Positions 17,366-25,385 of a DNA stretch of 64,000 nucleotides are shown one piece after another. The position numbers were made by a program, and so were the translations under genes. The DNA is from Rikenellaceae bacterium (GTDB lineage: Bacteria; Bacteroidota; Bacteroidia; Bacteroidales; Rikenellaceae): assembly GCA_015059805.1 (NCBI GenBank), contig SUZO01000002.1:120752-184751 (forward strand), read 5' to 3'. Numbering within the stretch: position 1 is the first letter of the stretch; every line of letters begins with the position of its first letter. The notes beneath the pieces are model-generated. The model was not told the origin of the DNA and did not search any database. It was given only the letters and a program-made list of their open reading frames with translations.

Positions 17366-18739
17366 ATGGAATTACCTTTTGCAGAATCGTGGCGCATCAA
17401 GATGGTGGAGCCTATTCGTAAGAGTACACGCTGTGAGCGTGAGCAGTGGATGAAGGATGCACACTACAACCTCTTCCAGCTTCGTGCCGACCAGGTCTAT
17501 ATCGACTGCCTTACCGACTCTGGTACAGGCGCAATGTCTGACCGTCAGTGGGCAGCAATGATGATGGGCGATGAGAGCTATGCCGGCTCAACATCATTCT
17601 TCCACCTCAAGGATACTATCACCCGCCTTACAGGTTTTGAGTATGTTATCCCTACACACCAGGGTCGTGCTGCTGAGAATGTGCTTTTCAGCCACCTTGT
17701 AAAGCAGGGCGATGTTGTTCCAGGCAACTCTCACTTTGACACAACTAAGGGTCACATTGAGTCTCGCAAGGCTACTGCCCTTGACTGCACTATTGACGAG
17801 GCAAAGGATACCCAGCTTGAGATTCCTTTCAAGGGTAATGTAGACCCTGCAAAGCTTGAGGCAGCCCTTGAGCAGTACCACGAGCGCGTACCATTTATCA
17901 TCGTTACAATTACAAACAACACCGCTGGTGGTCAGCCAGTTTCTATGGCAAACCTTCGCGCTGTTCGTGCTATTGCAGATAAGTATGGCAAGCGCGTAGT
18001 GCTTGACTCAGCACGTTTTGCCGAGAATGCATACTTTATCAAGACCCGCGAGGAGGGTTATGCAGATAAAACCATTAAGGAGATTGTTGCCGAGATATAC
18101 TCTCTTGCTGATGCAATGACAATGTCCGCAAAGAAGGATGGTATCGTAAATATGGGTGGCTTTATCGCTACTCGCCACGAGGATTGGTACGAGGGTGCAA
18201 AGCGCTTCTGTATCCCATTTGAGGGTTACCTCACTTATGGTGGTATGAATGGTCGTGATATGGAGGCTCTTGCTATTGGTCTTGACGAGAATACCGAGTT
18301 TGACAACCTTGACACCCGCATCCGCCAGGTGCAGTACCTCGCTGCTCGCCTTGACGAGTTCGGCATCCCTTACCAGCGCCCTGCAGGTGGCCACGCCATC
18401 TTCGTTGATGCAAGTAAGGTGCTCACATCCGTTCCAAAGGAGGAGTTCCCAGCACAGACCCTTGCCGTTGAGCTATACCTTGAGGCAGGTGTTCGTGGTT
18501 GTGAGATTGGCTACATCCTCGCTGACCGCGACCCAGTAACGCGCGAGAACCGCTTCGGAGGTCTTGACCTTCTGCGCCTCTGCGTTGCTCGCCGCGTATA
18601 CACTAACAACCACATGGACGTTATCGCCGTAGCTCTTAAGAATGTCTTTGACCGCCGCCATGAGATTACTCGCGGTGTGAAGATTGTCTGGGAGACCGAG
18701 CTTATGCGCCACTTTACAGTAAAGCTTGAGAAGCTGTAA
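17366..18739 (+). CDS. tnaA: Tryptophanase
   Basis: 457 aa, full family length. Residues 214-218 LDSAR and the PLP-binding Lys257 in MSAKKDG match tryptophan indole-lyase, which splits L-tryptophan to indole, pyruvate and ammonia. The close relative tyrosine phenol-lyase is hard to exclude by motif alone, but the overall sequence and Bacteroidales context favour tryptophanase. There is no tnaC-like leader peptide or TnaB permease beside it; it is a single-gene unit with its own promoter and a shared terminator. Its codon use is strongly biased (GGT, CGC, AAG), suggesting high expression. Confidence 0.9.
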   Translation: MELPFAESWRIKMVEPIRKSTRCEREQWMKDAHYNLFQLRADQVYIDCLTDSGTGAMSDRQWAAMMMGDESYAGSTSFFHLKDTITRLTGFEYVIPTHQGRAAENVLFSHLVKQGDVVPGNSHFDTTKGHIESRKATALDCTIDEAKDTQLEIPFKGNVDPAKLEAALEQYHERVPFIIVTITNNTAGGQPVSMANLRAVRAIADKYGKRVVLDSARFAENAYFIKTREEGYADKTIKEIVAEIYSLADAMTMSAKKDGIVNMGGFIATRHEDWYEGAKRFCIPFEGYLTYGGMNGRDMEALAIGLDENTEFDNLDTRIRQVQYLAARLDEFGIPYQRPAGGHAIFVDASKVLTSVPKEEFPAQTLAVELYLEAGVRGCEIGYILADRDPVTRENRFGGLDLLRLCVARRVYTNNHMDVIAVALKNVFDRRHEITRGVKIVWETELMRHFTVKLEKL

Positions 18740-18753
18740 ATCAACCATATAGA

Positions 18754-18788
18754 CAAAAAAACAGGCTTCAATTGAAGTCTGTTTTTTT
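18754..18788. terminator. Bidirectional terminator between tnaA and the convergent hydrolase operon
   Basis: Arms ACAGGCTTC and GAAGTCTGT (one G-T pair) with an AATT loop, flanked by A-run and T-run, so it works for both strands. Confidence 0.9.
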
Positions 18789-18792
18789 ATGC

Positions 18793-19404
18793 CTATCTCA
18801 ACGCCTGAAGAACTATTTTCTCCATTATATCGTAACAGTGGCTGTTTGGATGAACGCCATCTTTTGATAACTCCTTGGGCAGTGAGCCATCCGCAGCCGC
18901 AAGAGGGGTGTAGAGATCTATAAATATGCGCTGCTTGTGCTTTGCAAAGCGTTCTATGCGGCGATTCATGTCGCGTATAGGCTCTACTGGGGCAATCTCT
19001 GGTCGCCAATGGTAACGCGCAGCAGGGAGTATTGTGCAGAGGACAACACGAATACCGCTCCTCTCTGCAGTTCGGACCATCCACTTTATATTCTTCATTA
19101 TCTGGCGATTAGAGACATATCCCTTGTTCTGAGCAATGTCGTTTGTGCCACCGCAGATAATCACAAACTCTGGAGCGTTAGAAATAACATCCTTTTCAAA
19201 ACGCTCAACCATCTGAGCCGTCACCTGACCGCTTATGCCGCGATTGAGAAAGGCGTTTTTCGTAAAAAATTCTGGATGTCCACCATGCTTTGTACTATCC
19301 CAACTATCAAAAATTGAGTCACCCATAAACACCGCCTTATACTGCGCATAAGAGGTTGAACAACAAAATATTACAGCTGCAGCTATCACTAAGAATCTCT
19401 TCAT
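18793..19404 (-). CDS. Secreted SGNH/GDSL hydrolase
   Basis: 203 aa with a signal peptide (residues 1-20, ending SYA). The SGNH blocks are all present: GDS with Ser30, the Gly block NRGISG at 54-59, GGTND with Asn88, and DGVHPN with Asp182 and His185. The family includes acetyl-esterases and lipases; sequence does not fix the substrate, though carbohydrate acetyl-esterase activity is common in Bacteroidales. Its ATG overlaps the stop of the upstream S15 hydrolase (ATGA), so it is translationally coupled in the rnhB operon. Confidence 0.85.
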   Translation of the reverse strand: MKRFLVIAAAVIFCCSTSYAQYKAVFMGDSIFDSWDSTKHGGHPEFFTKNAFLNRGISGQVTAQMVERFEKDVISNAPEFVIICGGTNDIAQNKGYVSNRQIMKNIKWMVRTAERSGIRVVLCTILPAARYHWRPEIAPVEPIRDMNRRIERFAKHKQRIFIDLYTPLAAADGSLPKELSKDGVHPNSHCYDIMEKIVLQALR

Positions 19405-21185
19405 CGTACCCTCTTAAAAGTTATCTTTGAACTGTTGTAAACATCAATATCTGCCGAAATAAAGTCGGCCGAACTACACTCCCATAGATTCACAAACTGC
19501 TGCGGCGAGAACTCCGCAAGCGGAAACCAACTGCTCTGCACACAGACCATAATGCGATGTCCAGCCTTGAAAGTGTGGGCAATATCTGGCAGAGCGTAGC
19601 GAATCGTTGTCTTTTCATTTGGCACCATCGGTAGGGGATTACTAAACGACTCACGATACCTTGCCCTCATAGGCTCGGCACGCACAAGCATCTGATAATC
19701 TGGCTTTTGAGCGTCATCACTCGGAAAAAGATCTATAACCCTTACCACAAAATCGGCATCCGTAGTGCTTATCGCCACATCGAGCGAAGCTATAACCTCC
19801 CCCACAAGGGTCACATCAGTAGCAAGAGGCTCTGTGGTATAACAAAGCACATCCTTGCGAACAGTAGTAAACTCTTGATTTGCAACCATATACTCACGAC
19901 GACGGTAATCTGTCACAGAGTCATACGGCACAGGATTGTCGGGGTCTGAAACGTAACTACGACAAGCAGTAGCCGCCGGAGCAGTTGTAGACAATGTTTC
20001 ACCATCTAAATAGTAGCTTATCTCCTCAGTATCAGATAGTTGCCAATCATCTGTGGTGTACCACTCATTGCTCCCTGAGAGGAACATTGACACCTCAGCA
20101 ATCTCCTCTACACTGCCCTTACCTCTAAGATGGTACTCAAAAAATGGAAGCTCAAAGTTGTTGTGATAATATCTACCACTTGCACCTCTACCGAAATCAA
20201 AATCTCCCAACTTATGCGCCTTACGACCATTCCATGCCCCATGTGCCCACGGACCCATAACAAGGCGGCAATCGGTCTGCGGAGATTGGCTACGTATAGC
20301 CTTAAAGGTGTTCCAAGCGCCATAGCAATCCTCAGCATCAAAAGTTCCACCAACAACCATCACCGCTGGCTTTATGTTATATAGGTATCGCCTCACATCG
20401 CGCTCCTGCCACCAATTATCATAATCTGGATGGCTGCTCATAGCGTCCCAGAACGATGATGGATGCATAATCTTACGCAGTGAGTCGCGCGAAGCACGGA
20501 TAAAGAAGTTGAAGCGGTCTGGCTTCATCTCGTGGTTTTTTGTCGGCTCCCACTCAGTCGTTGGCTGATGATTCGTATGGCTAAGCATCGGCATAAGGTT
20601 AAATGCATCAGAGAGCATCATCACTCCATTGTGATGCACATCATCACCCATAAACCAGTCTGTCACAGGCGCTTGCGGAGAGACAGCCTTGACGGCTGGG
20701 TGAGCATCAACACCCGCATACATAGCATAAAAACCAGGGTACGAACACCCCCAGAAGCCCACTCTGCCATTATTACCCTCAATATTATTGACAAGCCACT
20801 CCACCGTATCATAGGCATCTGTCGCCTCATTTACTGCAGCACTCGCAGGGCGAATATTCTCAAACTCCCCCTCACTCATAAATCTACCGCGAACATCCTG
20901 ATAGACAATAATATAGCCACGACTAACAAAGTTGCGCATACGATAAGAGGTAACCAAACCACGAGGAATACCATCCTCGTATGGAGCTGATGAATATGGC
21001 GTGCGCTGAATCAATATCGGGTGGTCACTGCCCCAGCGAGGCTTGTATATTGTCGTATATAGCTTTACCGAGTCGCGCATAGCTATTTGACAGACCACTT
21101 TCTCATACTTCACCCACGCCGTCTGACTCAACAGAGCCACTATCGCCACAACTGTGACACCTAAGATTATCCAAAATTTCTTCAT
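19401..21185 (-). CDS. CocE/NonD family (X-Pro dipeptidyl-peptidase S15-like) hydrolase
   Basis: 594 aa. A membrane-type N-terminus (residues 4-22) serves as signal or anchor. The alpha/beta-hydrolase core has the nucleophile Ser148 in GCSYPG, the acid in GGTFDAED and the His in GPWAHGAW. The C-terminal third is the beta-jelly-roll domain of this family (TLVGEVIASLDVAISTTDAD). Members hydrolyse acyl or ester bonds or act as Xaa-Pro peptidases; the substrate is open. It follows the FAD protein by 7 bases and overlaps the SGNH gene. Confidence 0.85.
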   Translation of the reverse strand: MKKFWIILGVTVVAIVALLSQTAWVKYEKVVCQIAMRDSVKLYTTIYKPRWGSDHPILIQRTPYSSAPYEDGIPRGLVTSYRMRNFVSRGYIIVYQDVRGRFMSEGEFENIRPASAAVNEATDAYDTVEWLVNNIEGNNGRVGFWGCSYPGFYAMYAGVDAHPAVKAVSPQAPVTDWFMGDDVHHNGVMMLSDAFNLMPMLSHTNHQPTTEWEPTKNHEMKPDRFNFFIRASRDSLRKIMHPSSFWDAMSSHPDYDNWWQERDVRRYLYNIKPAVMVVGGTFDAEDCYGAWNTFKAIRSQSPQTDCRLVMGPWAHGAWNGRKAHKLGDFDFGRGASGRYYHNNFELPFFEYHLRGKGSVEEIAEVSMFLSGSNEWYTTDDWQLSDTEEISYYLDGETLSTTAPAATACRSYVSDPDNPVPYDSVTDYRRREYMVANQEFTTVRKDVLCYTTEPLATDVTLVGEVIASLDVAISTTDADFVVRVIDLFPSDDAQKPDYQMLVRAEPMRARYRESFSNPLPMVPNEKTTIRYALPDIAHTFKAGHRIMVCVQSSWFPLAEFSPQQFVNLWECSSADFISADIDVYNSSKITFKRVR

Positions 21186-21192
21186 TCTAATT

Positions 21193-22506
21193 CTAATCTA
21201 ATGCTGCACCAATCTGCTTAAGCCTTGCCACAAGAGCCTCAACATCAACATTTTGAACATCACAACTACACTTTGCCGCCATTGCTGCTGCAACACCTGC
21301 TGCCTGACCCGTACCCATACAACTCGCCTGCACGCGCATAGATGCAAAAGCCTTGCGGTCAGCCGACAGACAGCGACCTGCAACTATCAGATTTGGGTAG
21401 TTCTGAGCTATCAACGCACGATATGGCACGTATGCCGCCTGCTCAAGGAAGTGAGTCACCTGACTGCTACCCTTTGTCGCGTGGATATCTATCGGGTGAG
21501 CGCCACGCGAGATGCTATCCTCATACCTATATCCCGACATATACTCCTCAGCCGTCATCGTATGCACACCCTTTATTCTGCGCGTCTCACGAATACCCGC
21601 CTGCGTAGCCACAGAGGCAACATAACAGTTCTTAAACTCCGCGAAGTTGTTTCTCAACACATCCGCCATACGATATACATCTTCGCGTAGGCGACACTCT
21701 GCCGCCGTATAGTCACGATTATCACACGCATCGGCTGCCGTGCGGGTCATATTCACCGCCACGCAACCTTCGTGTAGTGTTGTACAGAACCATGGGCCGC
21801 CAAACTCAGGCATATTAAGCTCCTCGGCGTGCTCAAGCAGATACTCTCTAATTGGCAAACAGTGACAGTTCACCCCCTGCTTGTTGTGGTGCATAGCCTC
21901 GGCAATCAGTGGCGACGAGGTATCTACACCCGCAAGGATAAAGTAGGTAGATAGTGGCTGCAACGGCTCTCCATTCATCGGCTGCATCTCTACTCCCGCC
22001 ATGGCTGCAAGGTCAGCATCGCCCGTACAATCTATAAACACCTTCGCCTCCAACGCCTCCGCGCCATTCTTGTTCTCAATTACTACGCACTCCACTTTGC
22101 CATCTTTGCCCACCACTGTGCCCGTAAGGTATGAGTTCATATAGAGCGTAACCCCAGCCTCAAGCACCATACGCTGCATGCAGAGCTTGTATAGTTCGGG
22201 GTCAAAGGCTACATTACCGAGCGGCTTCTCAATATATCCGCCACCCATAGCCTCAAGTCTCTCAAGAAACTCCCACGGAATGCCTCCAATAACCCTCTTA
22301 TTCTGATATATAAAGACGCTCAGCGGCATCACAAGCCCCGCCGTAGCCATACCTCCAAGAAATCCAAATCGCTCAACAAGAGCCACACTCACCCCCTCTC
22401 GCGCCGCCGCTATAGCAGCAATCACCCCCGCAGGGCCTGCTCCACAGACAACCACATCGTAAACGCCCACTACGGGCACGCTCTTACTGAATGTTATATT
22501 TTTCAT
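21193..22506 (-). CDS. FAD-dependent oxidoreductase (FAD_oxidored family)
   Basis: 437 aa. The N-terminal dinucleotide motif VVCGAGPAGVIAAIAAA is followed by GFLGGMATAGLV, then FIDCTGDADLAAMAGV and a C-terminal NLIVAGRCLSAD. This plan is the PF12831 family, which in Bacteroidales occurs in polysaccharide or xenobiotic clusters with unknown substrates. No signal peptide is visible. It lies 5 bases after rnhB and 7 bases before the S15 hydrolase, so the enzyme is co-expressed with two exported hydrolases; joint breakdown of an organic compound is a guess from context. Confidence 0.85.
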   Translation of the reverse strand: MKNITFSKSVPVVGVYDVVVCGAGPAGVIAAIAAAREGVSVALVERFGFLGGMATAGLVMPLSVFIYQNKRVIGGIPWEFLERLEAMGGGYIEKPLGNVAFDPELYKLCMQRMVLEAGVTLYMNSYLTGTVVGKDGKVECVVIENKNGAEALEAKVFIDCTGDADLAAMAGVEMQPMNGEPLQPLSTYFILAGVDTSSPLIAEAMHHNKQGVNCHCLPIREYLLEHAEELNMPEFGGPWFCTTLHEGCVAVNMTRTAADACDNRDYTAAECRLREDVYRMADVLRNNFAEFKNCYVASVATQAGIRETRRIKGVHTMTAEEYMSGYRYEDSISRGAHPIDIHATKGSSQVTHFLEQAAYVPYRALIAQNYPNLIVAGRCLSADRKAFASMRVQASCMGTGQAAGVAAAMAAKCSCDVQNVDVEALVARLKQIGAALD

Positions 22507-22511
22507 ACCGC

Positions 22512-23108
22512 TTAGAATAGGTTTAATTGATCTATCTCACAGTTAAAGGTCTTGCGATGGTGAGGCGAGAGCCCATGCTCCAGTACCGCTAAACGATGCT
22601 CGCGCGTTGGGTAACCCTTATTCTTCGCCCAACCATACATCGGATACTGCTCGGCGATGGTGAGCATATACTCATCCCTAAAGGTCTTTGCCAACACCGA
22701 TGCCGCCGCAATATCGGCATACTTACCATCACCCTTAATAATGCACTGAAAAGGTATCTCCAGCTTTGTTCGGAAACGATTTCCGTCAATGGCAAGGAAC
22801 TGTGGCTGTGGCTCAAGCCTCGCCGCCGCCAGGGACATACCCTCAAAAGAGGCATTGAGGATGTTAATCTGGTCTATACGCTCCGCACTCACCGCCTCCA
22901 CTGCCCACGCAACAGCCTCACGGCAGATAATCTCGCGTAGCAGATTGCGATTCTTCTCTGTCATCTGCTTTGAGTCGTTCAGTAGCGGATGGTGAAAATC
23001 TGGTGGCAGGATTACCGCCGCCGCAAACACTGGACCGGCAAGACAACCTCTGCCCGCCTCGTCACACCCAGCCTCAAGTAACTGTGTCTGATAAAAATTT
23101 GGTAACAT
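22512..23108 (-). CDS. rnhB: Ribonuclease HII
   Basis: 198 aa. Starts LLEAGCDEAGRGCLAGPV, with the catalytic Asp-Glu pair at residues 16-17, and continues ILPPDFHHPLLNDSKQMT and a GDGKYADIAAASVLAK block. It removes RNA-DNA hybrids and misincorporated ribonucleotides. It is the first gene of a four-gene minus operon. A -7 box (TAACTTTG, bases 23120-23113) ends four bases before the ATG, so the transcript is probably leaderless or nearly so. Confidence 0.93.
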   Translation of the reverse strand: MLPNFYQTQLLEAGCDEAGRGCLAGPVFAAAVILPPDFHHPLLNDSKQMTEKNRNLLREIICREAVAWAVEAVSAERIDQINILNASFEGMSLAAARLEPQPQFLAIDGNRFRTKLEIPFQCIIKGDGKYADIAAASVLAKTFRDEYMLTIAEQYPMYGWAKNKGYPTREHRLAVLEHGLSPHHRKTFNCEIDQLNLF

Positions 23109-23112
23109 AGAA

Positions 23113-23151
23113 CAAAGTTACCTATTTTTTACGAAAATTTGGGTAACTTTA
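23113..23151. promoter_or_regulatory. Divergent promoter region with inverted -7 boxes
   Basis: AAAGTTACC (23114-23122) and GGTAACTTT (23142-23150) are exact inverted repeats, each holding a TAACTTT core. The left copy reads TAACTTTG toward rnhB and the right TAACTTTA toward the membrane protein gene at 23191. This gives divergent, facing-away transcription and could also be an operator. Confidence 0.5.
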
Positions 23152-23190
23152 CCACAAAATTAAAATCGTACACCTTATATTTTACACAAT

Positions 23191-24165
23191 ATGATCTCAA
23201 TCACACGCCAGACGAGTAGCTTTGCCACCTTGCTACTGATAGTCACACTCACTGTTAGCATCCTACGCCTCTACCTCAACCCCTACCCTGCAGAGCTAAA
23301 CGAGTGCTCCTTCTTACCGCGCTGGTGGGAGAGTGTCATCGCAGCCCTACTACTCTTTGCTGCCGCTACTGTGGTCAATCGCTCAGCTGTCAAGGTGGGA
23401 ATATTCGGCGGCTTTAGCACCCTGCCGGTCTCACTCTTCGGCTTTATCAGCTGCACAATACTCCTCTCTCCAAATATCCTCACCGCCGCTGCAGCCTCAA
23501 CCCTTACAGCTTTCGGTACAATGTTTATGATTCGCTCCCTGCAGTTCCTCAACGATAAAGAGTCCCTCTTTACAGGCTCACTACTGCTCGGTGCTGCCGC
23601 TGTGGCATATAACCCTGCAATAGTGCTGGTGCTGACCCTTATAATGGCAATCTTTATCTTCCCGCTCTCATTTAGACAGATAGTTATCTGCTTCACTGGC
23701 TACCTTGTCCCACTCGTCGGCGCAAGCTATATCGGCTGGTATATGGGCGGAAATATCACCGATGTACCACTAAATATATACCATAACCTATTGAATGGCG
23801 GACTTAACCTTGACTTTAACCTTGACTTTAACTTAGAGTTCAACCTCCAAACCATGCCCCTGATTACCGTGGCAATATGTTCTCTACTTGCCATTATTCT
23901 GCTCTACGGCATTATGGTGGGTATCTATAATCGCTATACTATGCTTGTTCCAGTGCGCAAAAGTGTACAGCTAACAATCTGGATGACCATCATCACCACC
24001 ACCGCACTTCTGCTGCCTGGCTGTGGAGTCACTATGCTGCCCATTATCGCAGTTCCAACCTCTATCCTCTCCGCCTTCGCCCTCGACCGCATGACCACCC
24101 GCTGGGCAAATATCTTCTATATAACATTGGTCACTCTTATACTTCTACACCTCGTCTTTTATTAA
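23191..24165 (+). CDS. Polytopic membrane protein with a short in-frame repeat
   Basis: 324 aa with about eight to nine hydrophobic segments and few charges; resembles the DUF6427-type Bacteroidetes membrane proteins, but I cannot name a function. Between two membrane blocks (near residues 208-221) lies a tandem LDFN/LEFN repeat encoded by near-identical 12-base units (23806-23850), which could expand or contract in frame. A Cys-Gly pair in LLPGCGV occurs in a late helix. The gene is monocistronic and followed by a repeat-rich non-coding area. Confidence 0.75.
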   Translation: MISITRQTSSFATLLLIVTLTVSILRLYLNPYPAELNECSFLPRWWESVIAALLLFAAATVVNRSAVKVGIFGGFSTLPVSLFGFISCTILLSPNILTAAAASTLTAFGTMFMIRSLQFLNDKESLFTGSLLLGAAAVAYNPAIVLVLTLIMAIFIFPLSFRQIVICFTGYLVPLVGASYIGWYMGGNITDVPLNIYHNLLNGGLNLDFNLDFNLEFNLQTMPLITVAICSLLAIILLYGIMVGIYNRYTMLVPVRKSVQLTIWMTIITTTALLLPGCGVTMLPIIAVPTSILSAFALDRMTTRWANIFYITLVTLILLHLVFY

Positions 24166-24253
24166 AAAAGAGATTTTCTACACCTATAAAAGAACAATTT
24201 TCTTATAAAATTTAACTTTTAACCACATTTTTGCGAAAATTTTTACCAAAAAG

Positions 24254-24284
24254 TTTGCGTTTTAATAAAAAGATAGTACTTTTG
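24254..24284 (+). promoter_or_regulatory. Consensus Bacteroidetes promoter of a small RNA
   Basis: TTTG at 24254-24257, exactly 19 bases, then TACTTTTG at 24277-24284: a full match to TTTG-N19-TAnnTTTG. The expected start is near 24288-24291. No coding frame follows; a terminator comes 50 bases later. Confidence 0.8.
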
Positions 24285-24289
24285 TAGTA

Positions 24290-24379
24290 CAAATGTGGGG
24301 TTCTCCCACTGCTCATTAACCTAACTAACCTAATATCGGAGTCCTGACTGTTGCCCAACACTCAGGACTTATCTTTTTT
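24290..24379 (+). ncRNA. Candidate small RNA, about 90 nt, promoter to terminator
   Basis: Between the promoter and the terminator (24340-24369 plus T-run) the expected transcript has three parts: a 5' hairpin GTGGG/CCCAC (24295-24309), a 30-base C/A/T-rich stretch with the repeated AACCTAACTAACCTAA text that looks single-stranded, and a terminator hairpin. This is the usual plan of a trans-acting small RNA with an open seed region. It has no start codon with a sensible frame. I know no named family with this sequence. Two further copies without promoter follow in tandem. Confidence 0.6.
24340..24379 (+). terminator. Terminator of the small RNA
   Basis: Arms AGTCCTGA and TCAGGACT with an inner TGTTG/CAACA stem, followed by TATCTTTTTTC. 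Confidence 0.85.
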
Positions 24380-24630
24380 CATATGTGGGGTTGAGCCGAT
24401 ACTATCGGCTCTTCTTCGGCGGCGCCTCGGATATATAGGCGTGACCGACTTGCTGCGCAAGGAAAATGTTAGCTATAAGATTTAGTGAGCAAGCTCCCAT
24501 TTCTTATACCTAACATTTTCTTACAATCTGCGATTGACCAGTCACGCCACACCACTCGGCTTGCGCTCAGTTCTCCCACTGCTCATTAACCTAACTAACC
24601 TAATATCGGAGTCCTGACTGTTGCCCAACA

Positions 24631-24790
24631 TAGGTATCTGGAGCGTTGGGTATATCGTCTATTTTATGCTCTTCACGCCTATCTTTTATCCTATTTTTTG
24701 TCACATAAGCTATGCTATGCTCCGCAAACCAGAATAAAATATAGACGCAAATATCATAAAATTCACTTCTATCCCCAACACTCCAGCTAC
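24631..24790. mobile_element. 160-bp palindromic insertion (MITE-like)
   Basis: Present in the second repeat unit and absent at the same point of the first, so its ends can be read directly: it splits CCCAACA from CTCAGGACTT. Its ends are inverted repeats (AGGTATCTGGAGCGTTGGG and CCCAACACTCCAGCTACCT, three mismatches) with a second inner pair around CGTCTATTTTAT / ATAAAATATAGACG. It has no coding capacity. It breaks the terminator hairpin of the small RNA copy it entered. Confidence 0.7.
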
Positions 24791-25069
24791 CTCAGGACTT
24801 ATCTTTTTTCATATGTGGGGTTGAGCCGACTACGCGGCTCTTCTTCGGCGGCGCCTCGGATATATAGGCGTGACAGACTTGCTGCGCAAGGAAAATGTTA
24901 GCTATAAGATTTAGTGAGCAAGCTCCCATTTCTTATACCTAACATTTTCTTACAATCTGCGATTGACCAGTCACGCCACACCACTCGGCTTGCACTCAGT
25001 TCTCCCACTGCTCATTAACCTAACTATCCAAATATCGGAGTCCTGACTGTTGCTGCTATCATAAAAAAA

Positions 25070-25101
25070 GGGCGCGTCTAACAAGTTTTTTAGACACGCC
25101 C
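25070..25101 (-). terminator. Terminator-like hairpin
   Basis: Arms GGGCG(c)GTCTAA and TTAGAC(a)CGCCC around CAAGTTTT, with seven A before it on the plus strand, i.e. a T-run for the minus strand. It would stop transcription from the TerB-like gene at 25386. Its GTCTAACAAG text also occurs at the ends of the adjacent palindromic elements. Confidence 0.7.
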
Positions 25102-25110
25102 ATTTTGTTA

Positions 25111-25360
25111 GAAGTTGTATAACAAGAGGGATTTCAAGGCTTGCGTAGCCCGAAAAACCGGAGCATACTGTAGCGTATGTGAGGATTTTGAGGGCAAGAG
25201 TAACGCAGAAATCTACTTGTTAGACAGCTTCTTTTCGTTAGAAGTTGTATAACAAGAGATTTTCAAGGCTTGCGTAGTCCGAAAAACCGCAGCATACTGT
25301 AGCGTATGTGAGGATTTTGAGGGCAAGAGTAACGCAGAAATCACCTTGTTAGACGGCTTC
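25111..25360. repeat. Two tandem palindromic elements of 121 and 120 bp
   Basis: Copy 1 is 25111-25231 and copy 2 is 25241-25360, about 95% identical. Each is bounded by inverted ends GAAGTTGTATAACAAG and CTTGTTAGACAGCTTC (outer bases pair), with nested pairs GATTTC/GAAATC, GCGT/ACGC and CATAC/GTATG. The nested dyads predict a long branched hairpin in DNA or RNA. No open frame of note. They behave like REP or MITE elements of Bacteroidales intergenic regions. Confidence 0.8.
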
Positions 25361-25385
25361 ATTAAAATTAGGGATAGAGTCTAAC

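Larger units (their letters stand above)
24301..24999. repeat. Tandem duplication of a 270-bp unit (second copy enlarged)
   Basis: Unit 1 is 24301-24570; unit 2 is 24571-24999 and is nearly identical except for a 160-bp insertion and a few substitutions; a truncated third copy starts at 25000 and ends near 25053. Each unit contains the small RNA body, a GAGCCG/CGGCTC hairpin (stem kept although bases differ between copies), and a large palindrome with a GTGAGCAAGCTCCCAT loop. The promoter lies outside the unit, so only copy 1 is driven by it. Confidence 0.9.
24166..25385. other. 1.2-kb gene-free repeat region
   Basis: No credible reading frame occurs here on either strand; the one 67-codon frame at 24698 crosses repeat borders. 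The region holds a promoter and small RNA unit (24254-24379), its tandem duplication (24301-24999 plus a partial third copy to about 25053), a palindromic insertion (24631-24790), a hairpin terminator (25070-25101) and two tandem palindromic elements (25111-25360), listed separately. Confidence 0.8.

Noticed and set aside
24290..24379. Small RNA as the signal recognition particle RNA
   Set aside because: The conserved GGAAG/AGCAG loop of SRP RNA is absent.
24698..24901. 67-codon frame in the repeat region
   Set aside because: Crosses the border between the palindromic insertion and the repeat unit; not conserved in the other copy.
25111..25360. CRISPR-like direct repeats
   Set aside because: Only two units of about 120 bp separated by 9 bases, with no spacer-repeat rhythm; internal dyads mark them as palindromic elements.
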